A DNA stretch of 64,000 nt from Nonomuraea sediminis (lineage in GTDB: Bacteria > Actinomycetota > Actinomycetes > Streptosporangiales > Streptosporangiaceae): the NCBI RefSeq assembly GCF_018531495.1, contig NZ_JAHDTI010000003.1, positions 682,001-746,000 on the forward strand. Direction: 5' to 3'. Under the pieces are notes generated by a model. The model ran no database searches, was not told the origin of the DNA, and saw only the letters and a program-made list of their open reading frames with translations. Positions 49,884 to 58,373 of this stretch are shown here, one piece after another (position 1 is the stretch's first letter; each line of letters begins with the position of its first letter). Made by a program: the position numbers and the translations under genes.

Positions 49884-52049
49884 ATGATCAGGCTGCTCAA
49901 ACACGACGTGCCCGCGTCCCTGGTGGTGTTCCTCGTCGCGGTCCCGCTGTCGCTGGGTGTGGCGATGGCCTCGGGGGCGCCGCTGGCGGCGGGGCTGGTG
50001 GCCGCGATCGTCGGCGGCATCGTGGCCGGCGCGCTGGGCGGCTCGCCGGCCGTGGTGAGCGGTCCCGCGACCGGCCTGACGCTCGTGGTGGCGGACCTGA
50101 TACAGACCTACGGCTGGCGGGCCACCTGCATGATCACCCTGCTTGCCGGGGTGCTGCAGCTGGTGCTGGGCGTGTTCAGGGCGGCCAGGGCGGCGCTGGC
50201 GGTCTCGCCGGCGGTGGTGCACGGGCTGCTGGCCGGCGTCGGCGTGGTGATCGCGCTGTCGCAGCTGCACGTGGTGCTCGGCGGCAGCCCGCAGCGGTCG
50301 GCGCTGGCGAACCTGGTGGAGCTGCCCGCGCAGGTCGCGCAGAAGCACACCCACGCGGTCGCGATAGGCGTGCTGACGATCGCGGTGCTCGCCGTGTGGA
50401 CGCGGCTGCCCAGGCGGATCAGGGTGGTGCCCGCGCCGCTGCCCGCGCTGATCGTGGCCGCGGCGGTGGCCGCGGTGTGCGGCTGGGACGTGGCCAGGGT
50501 CGACCTGTCGGGCGGCCTGGGCGCGTGGGCGTTCCCCGTGCTGCCGCACGGCGACTGGCACAAGATCGCGGCCGCGGTCATGCTGGTGGCGCTGCTGTCG
50601 GCGGTGGAGTCGCTGCTGTGCTCGGTCGCGGTGGACGGCATGCACTCCGGCAAGCGGGCCGACCTGGACCAGGAGCTGATGGGCCAGGGCGTGGCCAACA
50701 TGGTCGCGGGGGCGCTGGGCGGGCTGCCGGTGGCGGGCGCGATCGTGCGCAGCACCGCGAACGTGGCGACCGGGGCGCGCAGCCGCTGGTCGGCGATTCT
50801 GCACGGGGTGTGGGTGCTGCTGTTCCTGTGCGGGTTCGCCTGGACGATCAAGCTGATCCCGAGCGCGGCGCTGGCGGCGTTGCTGGTGTTCATCGGCGTG
50901 CAGATGGTGAACCTGGGTCACATCAGGAAGGTGCACGGGCACGGCGAGGTGCCGGTCTACCTGGTGACGATGTGCTCGGTGATCGTGCTCGGGCTGGGGG
51001 AAGGGGTGCTGGCGGGGCTCGGGCTCGCGGCGCTGCTGGCGCTACGCAGGCTGACCTGGGTCACGGTCAGGGTCGAGCAGGAGCAGGACGGCCGCGTCCA
51101 TGCCATGATCTCGGGGTCGCTGACGTTCCTGGGCGTGCCGCGGCTGACCAGGGAGCTGCGGGCCATCCCTGCCGGGGCGGCGGTGGACCTGGATCTCAAC
51201 ATCGACTTCATGGACAACGCCGCCTTCGAGGCGATCCACTCCTGGCGGCTGGACCACGAGCGGCTGGGCGGCAGCGTCGACATCGACGAGCTGCACGACG
51301 AGTGGTACGCGATGTCGGCCAGCGGGTCGCGGATGTTCCCCGCCAAGACGCCGCCTCGCGCGCCGGACCGGTGGTGGCTGCCGTGGTCGCATCGCAGGTG
51401 GCGTTCGCGGCGGCCTGCCGTACCGTCGCAGGGCGGGCCGGCCGAGGTGGAGTGCCAGCTGACGGCGGGGGCGCGCGAGTTCCACCGGCGGACGGCGCCG
51501 CTGGTGCGGCCGATCTTCAGCCAGCTGGCGCGCAAGCAGCAGCCCTCGCACCTGTTCATCACCTGCGCCGACTCGCGGGTCGTGCCGAGCCTGATCACCG
51601 CGAGCGGGCCCGGCGACCTGTTCACGGTGCGCAACATCGGCAACCTGGTGCCGCGCAAGGGCGCCTCGGACGACTCGGTGGTGGCGGCGATCGAGTACGC
51701 GACGCAGGTGCTGAGCGTGCGGACGATCACCGTGTGCGGGCATTCGGGGTGCGGGGCGATGGCGGGGCTGCTCAGCGCGGGGGTCAAGGCGGGCAGCCTG
51801 CCGGGGCTGCGGCGGTGGCTGCGGCACGGCCACCACAGCCTGGCGCGCTTCATCGAGGACGAGTGGGACGCGGATCCGCTGGACACGCTGTGCCGCGTCA
51901 ATGTGCGCCAGCAGCTGGACAACCTGCTCACCTACGGCAAGATCCGCGAGCAGGTGGACGCGGGGAACCTGGAGCTGGTGGGGCTGTATTTCGACATCGG
52001 CTCGGCTCGGGTGCACATGCTGTCGTCTACGCTCTCCGTGAAGATCTGA
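49884..52049 (+). CDS. SulP-family anion transporter fused to beta-carbonic anhydrase
   Basis: A 721-residue fusion. Residues 1-~390 form a SulP membrane domain (about 11-14 helices; start HDVPASLVVFLVAVPLSLGVA and GGLPVAGAIVRSTANVATGA). A STAS-like segment follows (GSLTFLGVPRLTRELR to about 480). The C-terminal ~210 residues are a beta-carbonic anhydrase with zinc ligands C561, D563 (FITCADSRVVP), H620 and C623 (VCGHSGCGAM). It probably imports bicarbonate (or sulfate-like anions) and interconverts CO2 and bicarbonate at the inner face. ATG 49884 is used. Similar fusions are known in actinobacteria. Confidence 0.93.
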   Translation: MIRLLKHDVPASLVVFLVAVPLSLGVAMASGAPLAAGLVAAIVGGIVAGALGGSPAVVSGPATGLTLVVADLIQTYGWRATCMITLLAGVLQLVLGVFRAARAALAVSPAVVHGLLAGVGVVIALSQLHVVLGGSPQRSALANLVELPAQVAQKHTHAVAIGVLTIAVLAVWTRLPRRIRVVPAPLPALIVAAAVAAVCGWDVARVDLSGGLGAWAFPVLPHGDWHKIAAAVMLVALLSAVESLLCSVAVDGMHSGKRADLDQELMGQGVANMVAGALGGLPVAGAIVRSTANVATGARSRWSAILHGVWVLLFLCGFAWTIKLIPSAALAALLVFIGVQMVNLGHIRKVHGHGEVPVYLVTMCSVIVLGLGEGVLAGLGLAALLALRRLTWVTVRVEQEQDGRVHAMISGSLTFLGVPRLTRELRAIPAGAAVDLDLNIDFMDNAAFEAIHSWRLDHERLGGSVDIDELHDEWYAMSASGSRMFPAKTPPRAPDRWWLPWSHRRWRSRRPAVPSQGGPAEVECQLTAGAREFHRRTAPLVRPIFSQLARKQQPSHLFITCADSRVVPSLITASGPGDLFTVRNIGNLVPRKGASDDSVVAAIEYATQVLSVRTITVCGHSGCGAMAGLLSAGVKAGSLPGLRRWLRHGHHSLARFIEDEWDADPLDTLCRVNVRQQLDNLLTYGKIREQVDAGNLELVGLYFDIGSARVHMLSSTLSVKI

Positions 52050-52083
52050 TTCATCGGGGTTCGTGCCGCCAAGAATGAGAACC

Positions 52084-53091
52084 ATGAGAGTTCTGGTTCT
52101 TGGCGGCTCCGGTTTCCTCGGTCGTGCCATCGTCGAAGAGTCGCTCGCGCGCGGACATCAGGTCACGACGTTCAACCGGGGGCAGAGCAACCCCGACGTG
52201 CCGGGGGTCGAGCCGATCCACGGCGACCGGGGGGTGACGGCCGACCTGGAGCGGCTGGTCGACGGGCGCTCCTGGGACCTGGTGATCGACGTGAACGGCT
52301 ACGTGCCACGCGTGGTGGGCGAGACGGCGCGGCTGCTGTCGGGGCACGCGCCCGGCTACGTGTTCATCTCCACGGTCTCGGCCGTGAAGGACTTCCCCGA
52401 CAAGCCGGCCACGGACGAGTCCGACATCTGGGACTGCGCACCCGACGCGGGCCCCGACGACGGCGACTACGGCGTGCTGAAGGCGGGCTGCGAGCGTGCC
52501 GTCGAGGAGGGCTTCGACGGCAACGTGCTGATCGTCCAGCCGGGGCTCATCCTCGGCCCGTACGAGAACGTGGCCAGGCTGCCGTGGTGGCTGACCCGGA
52601 TCTCGCACGGCGGCCAGGTGCTGGCCCCCGGCGAGCCCGACCGGCCGATGCAGCTCATCGACGCCCGCGACGTCGCTGCCTTCACGCTGGACCACGGCGA
52701 GAAGGGCACCCGTGACCGCTTCATGGTCACCGGCCCGGCGGGCAACACCACCTACGGCGCGTGGCTGGAGCTGTGCAAGCAGGTCACGGGGTCGGACGCC
52801 GAGTTCGTCTGGGTGGAGGACGACTTCCTGAAGGAGCACGAGGTCGGCGAGTTCGTCGAGTTGCCCCTGTGGGCGGCGGACGAAGCCACGCGGGACAACT
52901 TCTGGGCCATCTCCACCGCCAAGGCCGAGGCGGCCGGGCTGCGCGTCCGCCCGGTGGCCGAGATGGTCCGCGACACCTGGGAGTGGCTGCGCCACATCCC
53001 CGAGGATGAGCGGGTGTACGGCTCGCGCATGCGCCACGGCATCGCCCCCGACAAGGAGGCCACCGTCCTGGCGGCCTGGGCTAGCCGCTGA
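52084..53091 (+). CDS. NAD-dependent epimerase/dehydratase-type SDR protein
   Basis: A 335-residue extended/atypical SDR. The NAD(P)-binding motif is VLVLGGSGFLGRAIVEESLARGH; the active-site Tyr and Lys are in DYGVLKAGCE (YxxxK) and QPGLILGPYENVARLP follows. It probably epimerises, reduces or dehydrates a nucleotide sugar; the substrate is unknown. It follows the SulP-CA gene by 34 bp and may be co-transcribed. Its end overlaps the convergent secreted-protein gene by 11 bp. Confidence 0.86.
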   Translation: MRVLVLGGSGFLGRAIVEESLARGHQVTTFNRGQSNPDVPGVEPIHGDRGVTADLERLVDGRSWDLVIDVNGYVPRVVGETARLLSGHAPGYVFISTVSAVKDFPDKPATDESDIWDCAPDAGPDDGDYGVLKAGCERAVEEGFDGNVLIVQPGLILGPYENVARLPWWLTRISHGGQVLAPGEPDRPMQLIDARDVAAFTLDHGEKGTRDRFMVTGPAGNTTYGAWLELCKQVTGSDAEFVWVEDDFLKEHEVGEFVELPLWAADEATRDNFWAISTAKAEAAGLRVRPVAEMVRDTWEWLRHIPEDERVYGSRMRHGIAPDKEATVLAAWASR

Positions 53092-53737
53092 GCCTGCCGG
53101 AGGCGCGGCGCCAGGCCGCCTCCGTGAAGGGATTGGCCGCGCTCTCCACATCGCCGTCGGCGGAGTCCGTATAGGCCTCCATGACGAGCGACCCCGATCG
53201 CACGATGGTGAGCATGAACTCCGGGTGTGACAGGTGCGGCCATGGGCTGGGCGTGAGCGTCGTCTTGACGGCGCTCACCTCGGCGCCGGAGATGTCAGGC
53301 AGGTCGGTCACCTTGGTGATTGTCACGGTGATGCGCTTGCCGTTGTAGTACTTCACCTTGAGCCGGGCGCATCCGGCGGGGACGGCCTGCCGCGGCGGCT
53401 TGGCCATCGTGATGAGCGTCTCACCGTAGAAGTGGCCCATGGCGGTGATCATGGACAGCGCGGCGGGCCGCCCCCACGTGCGCTTGTCGATGGCCAGGCC
53501 CGCGGTGGCGCTGGTCTTGCAGCGGGCGGGCAGCCGACTGAAAGCCCAGCCGCTTTCGCCTGCCATGACCGAGTCCGCCGTGCCCGATCGAACCTTTTCC
53601 GCCTTCTTGCCGGCCCAGGTCGTGATCAGTGCCCGCTTGAGCTGCTTGGCGGTGGGATCGCCGGCGGCCTGCGCGTCCTGCGCGAGCAGGGGGAGAAGGG
53701 CCAGGGTCAGGGTGCTGAGAACGAGTGCGTGTCGCAT
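53081..53737 (-). CDS. Secreted hypothetical protein, divergent from the SARP-receptor gene
   Basis: A 218-residue exported protein with signal peptide LVLSTLTLALLPLLAQDAQA and cleavage near A24. The mature part has a few conserved-looking blocks (RALITTWAGKKAEKV, ESGWAFSRLPARCKT, KYYNGKRITVTITKV, WPHLSHPEFMLTIVRSGSLV) and two cysteines that could pair. I do not recognise a family; beta-rich and small. It starts 63 bp from the divergent receptor-like regulator, so it is a good candidate target or partner of that protein; this is inference. ATG 53737. Confidence 0.75.
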   Translation of the reverse strand: MRHALVLSTLTLALLPLLAQDAQAAGDPTAKQLKRALITTWAGKKAEKVRSGTADSVMAGESGWAFSRLPARCKTSATAGLAIDKRTWGRPAALSMITAMGHFYGETLITMAKPPRQAVPAGCARLKVKYYNGKRITVTITKVTDLPDISGAEVSAVKTTLTPSPWPHLSHPEFMLTIVRSGSLVMEAYTDSADGDVESAANPFTEAAWRRASGRLSG

Positions 53738-53762
53738 GGCGCCGATAATGGGCACAGGGAGG

Positions 53763-53792
53763 TTGCGGAGTGCGTATATGTCTCCGTATAAC
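53763..53792 (+). promoter_or_regulatory. Candidate promoter of the SARP-receptor gene
   Basis: TTGCGG (53763-53768) and TATAAC (53787-53792) are spaced by 18 bp, fitting an SigA-type -35/-10 pair. Transcription would begin within a few bases of the GTG at 53801, implying a leaderless mRNA. GTATA is repeated at 53774 and 53786 in the spacer, a possible regulator site. Confidence 0.5.
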
Positions 53793-53800
53793 CGATCATT

Positions 53801-55825
53801 GTGCGCGTCTCGGTGCTCGGTCCTATCGAGGTCGCCGGGGTACGGCTGACCGCGCCGAAACCGGGGACCCTGCTGGCGACGCTGGTCGCGGCCGCCGGTG
53901 AGGCGGTCTCGAACGACAGGCTCGTGAACGCGCTCTGGCCTGACCGGATGCCCCGCTCCGCGGTGGACAACCTGCGCGTCTACGTGGCTCAGGTGCGGCG
54001 CACGCTGGGCCAGGAGGGTCTGCTGGTCTCGCGGCACGGCGGCTACGCGCTGATCCTGGCCGGCGACGAGCTCGACGCGGGGATCTTCGACGAGCGCGAG
54101 CGCACCGCTCGCGCCCTGGCCGCGGACAACGACCTCCAGGCCGCCGCGCGGACGGCCCGGCAGGCGCTGGACCTGTGGCGCGGGCCGGTATTCGACGGCC
54201 TGGAGCTGCCGGACGCCGCCAGGGACTACGCGCGCCGGCTGGAGGAGAGGCGGGCCGTCCTCACCGAGGACTGGATCGACCTCGAGCTCGCGCTCGGGCA
54301 TCACCGCGACATGGTGGGTGAACTGCGCGCGCTGGTGGGCGCCCATCCGCTGCGCGAGCGCCTGTACGGCCAGCTCATGCTCGCCCTGCACCGCTCCGGC
54401 CGGCGTGCGGAGGCGCTTGAGGTCTACCGGTCGGCCCGCCGGGTGCTGATCGACGAACTCGGGCTGGAACCGGGCGCGGAACTGCGCGCGATCGAATCCG
54501 ACATCCTCCGCGAGGAGCACGCGCCTCCTCCTCCGCCGCCGACCGGTCCGGTCAGCATCACCGTGAAGGCGCGGAGACGGCAGGCGGTGCGGGTGCTGAG
54601 GTCCGCGGCCCTCGCGCTCCTCCTGCTGCTCCAGGCACCCCAGCCGCCGCGGCCCACGAGGCCGGTGCGGCAGCACCCCGTGGCCGCGCCCGCGGTGACG
54701 CTGCTGCCCGGCGTGGCCGGCGACGGCGTCCTCACCATGGCCACGTTGCTGCCGATGACGGGAAGCCTGTACTTCCTCGGCGATGCCATGTCCACCGGCG
54801 CCGACCTGGCCGTGCAGGACGTCAACGCCGCCGGTGGCGTGCTCGGCCATCCGGTCCGGTTGCTCAAAGCGGATTCGGGGGACGCGACCAACGACCTGGC
54901 CCTGCCCGCCGTCCAGCAGATGATCAAGAATCACGCCGATGTGGTGATCGGACCGGGCTCCAGCACGGTCTCGGAGACGATCATGGACGCCGTGACCGAG
55001 GCCGACATGGTCATGATCTCTCCGTCCGCCGCGGCGAGCATGCTGTCGACCGCGTACGACAGGGGTCTGTTCTTCAGGACCGTGGCCTCCAACACCCTGC
55101 AGGGCACGCTGCTCGGCCGGCTCGTGGTCGAGGACGGGAACCGGACAGCCGCCTTCGTCGCGCTGGACGACCCCTACGGCGACGAGCTGGTCGACACGGC
55201 GGAAGCCGTGCTGAAGACCAGCGGCGTCGAGGTGGTCAAGAAGGTCAGGTATCCCGAGGACCATCCGGGCTTCTCCCGTCTCGGACCGATCGACGCCGAC
55301 GCGCTGATCATGATCGGGTTCGAGGAGACCGCGCAGCTCATGCAGCGGCTGCACCGCGGGAGCCAGCGCTGGTATCTGGTGGACGCCAACCTCCACGACT
55401 ACTCGTCCGACCTGCCCAGGGGCGCTCTCACCGGGGTCCGCGGGATCGTGGCGGAGGCCGACGTCAGCACGGCGTTCAAGGACCGGATGCGGGCGATGGA
55501 CCCTTCGTTGACCGACTTCCGCTATGCCGTGGAGAGCTACGACGCGGTGGTGGTCGCGGCACTGGCCGCGCGGGCGGCCGGCGGGGATCTCGGACCCTCG
55601 ATCGCGGGGCGGATGGCGTCGGTGAGCGGCGGCGGGCAGCGGTGCACGTCCTTCGCCGAGTGTGCCCGGCTGCTGGAGGCGGGTGCGGACATCGACTACG
55701 ACGGGCTCAGCGGGCGCATCGAGTTCGACGGCAACGGCGACGTGGCCGAGGGCACGTTCGGGGTCTTCACCTACGGCCCGGGCAACACCTACTCCAGGAC
55801 CGCCACGCGGGTGGTGCGCCGGTGA
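53801..55825 (+). CDS. Membrane-anchored SARP regulator fused to an extracellular type I periplasmic-binding domain
   Basis: A 674-residue fusion. Residues 1-~85 are an OmpR-type DNA-binding winged helix (MRVSVLGPIEVAG, LVNALWPDRMPRSAVDNLRVYVAQVRRTLG) and ~92-237 the bacterial transcriptional activation domain (ALDLWRGPVFDGLELPDA, EALEVYRSARRVLIDELGLEP), together a SARP/AfsR-type regulator. After a Pro run comes a basic patch (KARRRQAVRVLR) and one short TM helix (~263-279, SAALALLLLLQ), then ~308-674 a type I periplasmic-binding (Leu/Ile/Val or amide-type) domain starting LTMATLLPMTGSLYFLGDA. The only cysteines, C615 and C621, lie in the outer domain. Positive-inside topology puts DNA-binding inside and the ligand domain outside. 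It should be a one-component receptor that activates genes when a ligand binds. Targets are unknown. Confidence 0.88.
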   Translation: MRVSVLGPIEVAGVRLTAPKPGTLLATLVAAAGEAVSNDRLVNALWPDRMPRSAVDNLRVYVAQVRRTLGQEGLLVSRHGGYALILAGDELDAGIFDERERTARALAADNDLQAAARTARQALDLWRGPVFDGLELPDAARDYARRLEERRAVLTEDWIDLELALGHHRDMVGELRALVGAHPLRERLYGQLMLALHRSGRRAEALEVYRSARRVLIDELGLEPGAELRAIESDILREEHAPPPPPPTGPVSITVKARRRQAVRVLRSAALALLLLLQAPQPPRPTRPVRQHPVAAPAVTLLPGVAGDGVLTMATLLPMTGSLYFLGDAMSTGADLAVQDVNAAGGVLGHPVRLLKADSGDATNDLALPAVQQMIKNHADVVIGPGSSTVSETIMDAVTEADMVMISPSAAASMLSTAYDRGLFFRTVASNTLQGTLLGRLVVEDGNRTAAFVALDDPYGDELVDTAEAVLKTSGVEVVKKVRYPEDHPGFSRLGPIDADALIMIGFEETAQLMQRLHRGSQRWYLVDANLHDYSSDLPRGALTGVRGIVAEADVSTAFKDRMRAMDPSLTDFRYAVESYDAVVVAALAARAAGGDLGPSIAGRMASVSGGGQRCTSFAECARLLEAGADIDYDGLSGRIEFDGNGDVAEGTFGVFTYGPGNTYSRTATRVVRR

Positions 55826-55954
55826 CGGAAACGCCGGGAGGCCTGAGTGTGTATTCCTCCGCAGACCGGGACGAAGGCGCCGGTCTAGCCTCGGGTGTGC
55901 GCGAGGAAGCATGGTCCCCCCTCGCGCGGTGTCGGTCCTGACTCCCAGGGGCCG

Positions 55955-55986
55955 GAGGGGCGGAGGTTCCCATACCTCCGCCCCTC
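55955..55986. terminator. Bidirectional hairpin terminator
   Basis: GAGGGGCGGAGG (55955-55966) pairs perfectly with CCTCCGCCCCTC (55975-55986) around an 8-nt loop. It lies between the convergent SARP-receptor and methyltransferase genes. Confidence 0.8.
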
Positions 55987-55994
55987 GCGCGCAG

Positions 55995-56762
55995 TCACAG
56001 GGGCTCGACGACGGCCTCCAGGTAGTCAGCGTCGACAACCAGGGTGCCGTCGTCGGACCGGTTGTGCGCCTCCCAGACGCCGATCATGTCCTCGCGCATC
56101 GCCTCCCGCCGGTCCTCCGGCAGGACGGCGAAGGCCGCCTTGGCCGGGCCGTACCACTGTCTGAAGGCGTCGACGGCCTGCGCGGCCGACGGATAGCGAA
56201 AGGGCTGGCGGCGCCCGGCCGTGCGGATGTCGCAGCCGTCGAACAGCTCGCGCAGCCCCTCCTCCGTGCCCCAGGCGAAGGGCGAGCGCGGCGGTGGCGA
56301 GGCCTGCAGGTGCTTGGCGATCGTGCGGGCGTACTCGGCGATGACGCCGTCAGGGGTCCACGCGGTCAGCCCGATCCGCCCGCGGGTGACGCGGCGCAGC
56401 TCGCCCGCGGCCCGTTCCGGGTCGGCGGCGAACATCACCCCGAACGTGGACACCGCTGCGTCGAAGGAACCGTCGTCGAAGGGCAGCTCCTGCACGTCCG
56501 CGACCCGGACGGCCAGCGGCAGCCCCTCCCGGGCCGCCAGCTCGCGGGCCTGGTCGAGGTAGGCGGGCACCAGGTCGACGGCGGTGACCTCGCAGAAGCG
56601 CCGCGCGGCCGTGACGGACACGACGCCGGTGCCCGCGGCGGCGTCCAGGACGCGCTCGCCGGGGCGCAGGTCCAGCTCCTCGCAGAGGCGTTCGGCGTAC
56701 ACGGGCGGCAGGTGGGCGGCCAGTTTTCCAAGGTCGCCCAGGAACCAGGGGTTTTCGCTCAT
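55995..56762 (-). CDS. Class I SAM-dependent methyltransferase
   Basis: A 255-residue soluble methyltransferase with motif I VLDAAAGTGVVSVTAARRF, the acidic VTAVDLVPAYLDQA and the VQELPFDDGSFDAAVSTFGV motif of the UbiE/Methyltransf_11 group. The substrate is unknown. ATG 56762 (MSENPWFLGD) fits the family start. Downstream is a terminator. It is preceded by the 505-residue LuxR gene on the same strand with a 75-bp gap. Confidence 0.87.
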   Translation of the reverse strand: MSENPWFLGDLGKLAAHLPPVYAERLCEELDLRPGERVLDAAAGTGVVSVTAARRFCEVTAVDLVPAYLDQARELAAREGLPLAVRVADVQELPFDDGSFDAAVSTFGVMFAADPERAAGELRRVTRGRIGLTAWTPDGVIAEYARTIAKHLQASPPPRSPFAWGTEEGLRELFDGCDIRTAGRRQPFRYPSAAQAVDAFRQWYGPAKAAFAVLPEDRREAMREDMIGVWEAHNRSDDGTLVVDADYLEAVVEPL

Positions 56763-56837
56763 GCTCGCGACGCTAGGCACCGCGGCCCCTCCCGCGCTTC
56801 GCCCGTACGGGCCATCCGCGGCCGTGGCCCGAACGGG

Positions 56838-58355
56838 TCACAGCAGCCCGGTGCGCAGCGCGTGCGCCACGGCCGCCGTCCGCGAGGTCAGGCCCAGCCT
56901 GGCCAGGATGTTGGCCACGTGCCGCTTCACGGTGTGCTCGCTGACCTGCAGCCGCGTGGCCATCTCCCGGTTGGTGAGCCCGGCGGCCACCAGCCGCAGG
57001 ATCTCCACCTGCCTCCCGGTGAGCTCCTGCGGGGCCAGGGTGCCGAGGAAGGCCGTGGCCCTGGCGGCGTCGGCGGTGGCGCCGAGCCGGACGAACTCCT
57101 CCCTGGCCGCGCGGGCCTCCTCGGTCGCGCCGGGTCCGAGCCTGGCCGCCAGGTCGAGCCGGACCCTGGCCGCGCCGTACGGATCGCCCGCCCGGGTGAA
57201 GGCCGCCACGGCCCGTTCCAGCCGCGCGCCGTCGCCGAGCAGCCCGAGCGCCCAGTCGGCGGAGGCGCGCACCGCGGCCGTGCCGATCTCCTCCGCCAGC
57301 GCGTCCAGCTCCCGGGCCGCCCCCGGCACCCGTTCGGGGCGGCCCGCCGCCACCCCGGCGCGGACCAGCACCTCGAGCACCGGCGCCCGGGCCAGCCCGT
57401 GCGCCCCGGCCAGGAGCCGCTCGGCGAGTTCCAGCGCCTCGGCCGCCTCGCCCAGGTCGAGGTGCAGCTCGACCAACCCGAGCCGGGCCGCGGGCGCGGC
57501 ACGGCCGCGCCGCAGCAGCTCGCCCGCCTCCGCTGACTGCCCCTGCCGCCGGCGCAGCTCGCCGAGCCTGGCCCACGCCTCGGCCGCCAGCACCGGCCGG
57601 GTCTCGAGCGCGCGGGCGGCCGTGGTCAGCTCGGTCTCGGCGCCCGCCCAGTCGCCCTGCCACAGCAGCACCGTGCCGTAGTGGGTACGGCAGCGGGCGT
57701 ACGGCGAGCCCAGGTTGAGCCGCCGGCAGAACTCCATCGTCCGCAGGCTCCACTGCCTGGCCCGCTCCCAGTCCCTGGCATGCTCGCAACCCTGGACGAG
57801 GTAGCAGCTGGGCACCCAGACCGAGGCCACCTCGGCGGTCTCGCCCGCCAGCGCGGCTGCCACGGCCTCGTCGAGCAGCGGCATGCCCGCCCCGATGCGG
57901 CCCATCGCCACCGCTGCCAGCCCCGCCACGGCCATGGCCTGCACCTCGAGGTCGGGCGAGAGGCCGGGCGAGCCGCGGACCTCGGCCGCGCGCCGCGCCG
58001 CGTCCGCCGGGTCGCCGCGGTGCAGCGCGGCCATCGCCAGGAACAGCGCCAGCAGCGGCGAGCCGGGATCGAGGCGTTCCGCGCGCCGGAACCAGCCCTG
58101 GGCGACGGCGTCCTCCCCGCGCAGCTGCAGGGCCGCGTTGCCGAGCCAGGCCGCCGCCCTGGCCGCTCCGGCGTCGTCCCCCGTTTCCCGGTAGCCGCGG
58201 TAGGCCTGCTCGTAGCGGCGGAAGATCTCCTGGTCGTCGTCCATCCACCAGGCGGCGGCCGCCATGCCCTCCGCGGCCGCGGGGCCCCGCTCGCCGGCGA
58301 AGGCCCGGTAGGCCGCCGCCCAGTCGCCCTCCCGCAGCAGTTGCTCTGCCCGCAT
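56838..58355 (-). CDS. LuxR-family regulator with TPR-like N-terminus
   Basis: A 505-residue regulator with no visible ATPase. The N-terminal ~420 residues are helical TPR-like repeats (EQAYRGYRETGDDAGAARAA, WFRRAERLDPGSPLLALFLA, AWARLGELRRRQGQSAEAGELL). The C-terminal LuxR HTH is clear: LTGRQVEILRLVAAGLTN, REMATRLQVSEHTVKRHVAN. It may respond to a partner protein rather than a small ligand. ATG 58355 is 18 bp from the divergent nitronate monooxygenase start, so the two genes' promoters must lie within each other's coding region. Confidence 0.88.
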   Translation of the reverse strand: MRAEQLLREGDWAAAYRAFAGERGPAAAEGMAAAAWWMDDDQEIFRRYEQAYRGYRETGDDAGAARAAAWLGNAALQLRGEDAVAQGWFRRAERLDPGSPLLALFLAMAALHRGDPADAARRAAEVRGSPGLSPDLEVQAMAVAGLAAVAMGRIGAGMPLLDEAVAAALAGETAEVASVWVPSCYLVQGCEHARDWERARQWSLRTMEFCRRLNLGSPYARCRTHYGTVLLWQGDWAGAETELTTAARALETRPVLAAEAWARLGELRRRQGQSAEAGELLRRGRAAPAARLGLVELHLDLGEAAEALELAERLLAGAHGLARAPVLEVLVRAGVAAGRPERVPGAARELDALAEEIGTAAVRASADWALGLLGDGARLERAVAAFTRAGDPYGAARVRLDLAARLGPGATEEARAAREEFVRLGATADAARATAFLGTLAPQELTGRQVEILRLVAAGLTNREMATRLQVSEHTVKRHVANILARLGLTSRTAAVAHALRTGLL

Positions 58356-58373
58356 GCTCCTACGGTAGTCAGC

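Noticed and set aside
53738..56038. Upstream extension of the minus-strand secreted-protein frame through the SARP-receptor gene
   Set aside because: The extension is antisense to clear SARP and ligand-binding domains; the real protein starts at ATG 53737 with a signal peptide.
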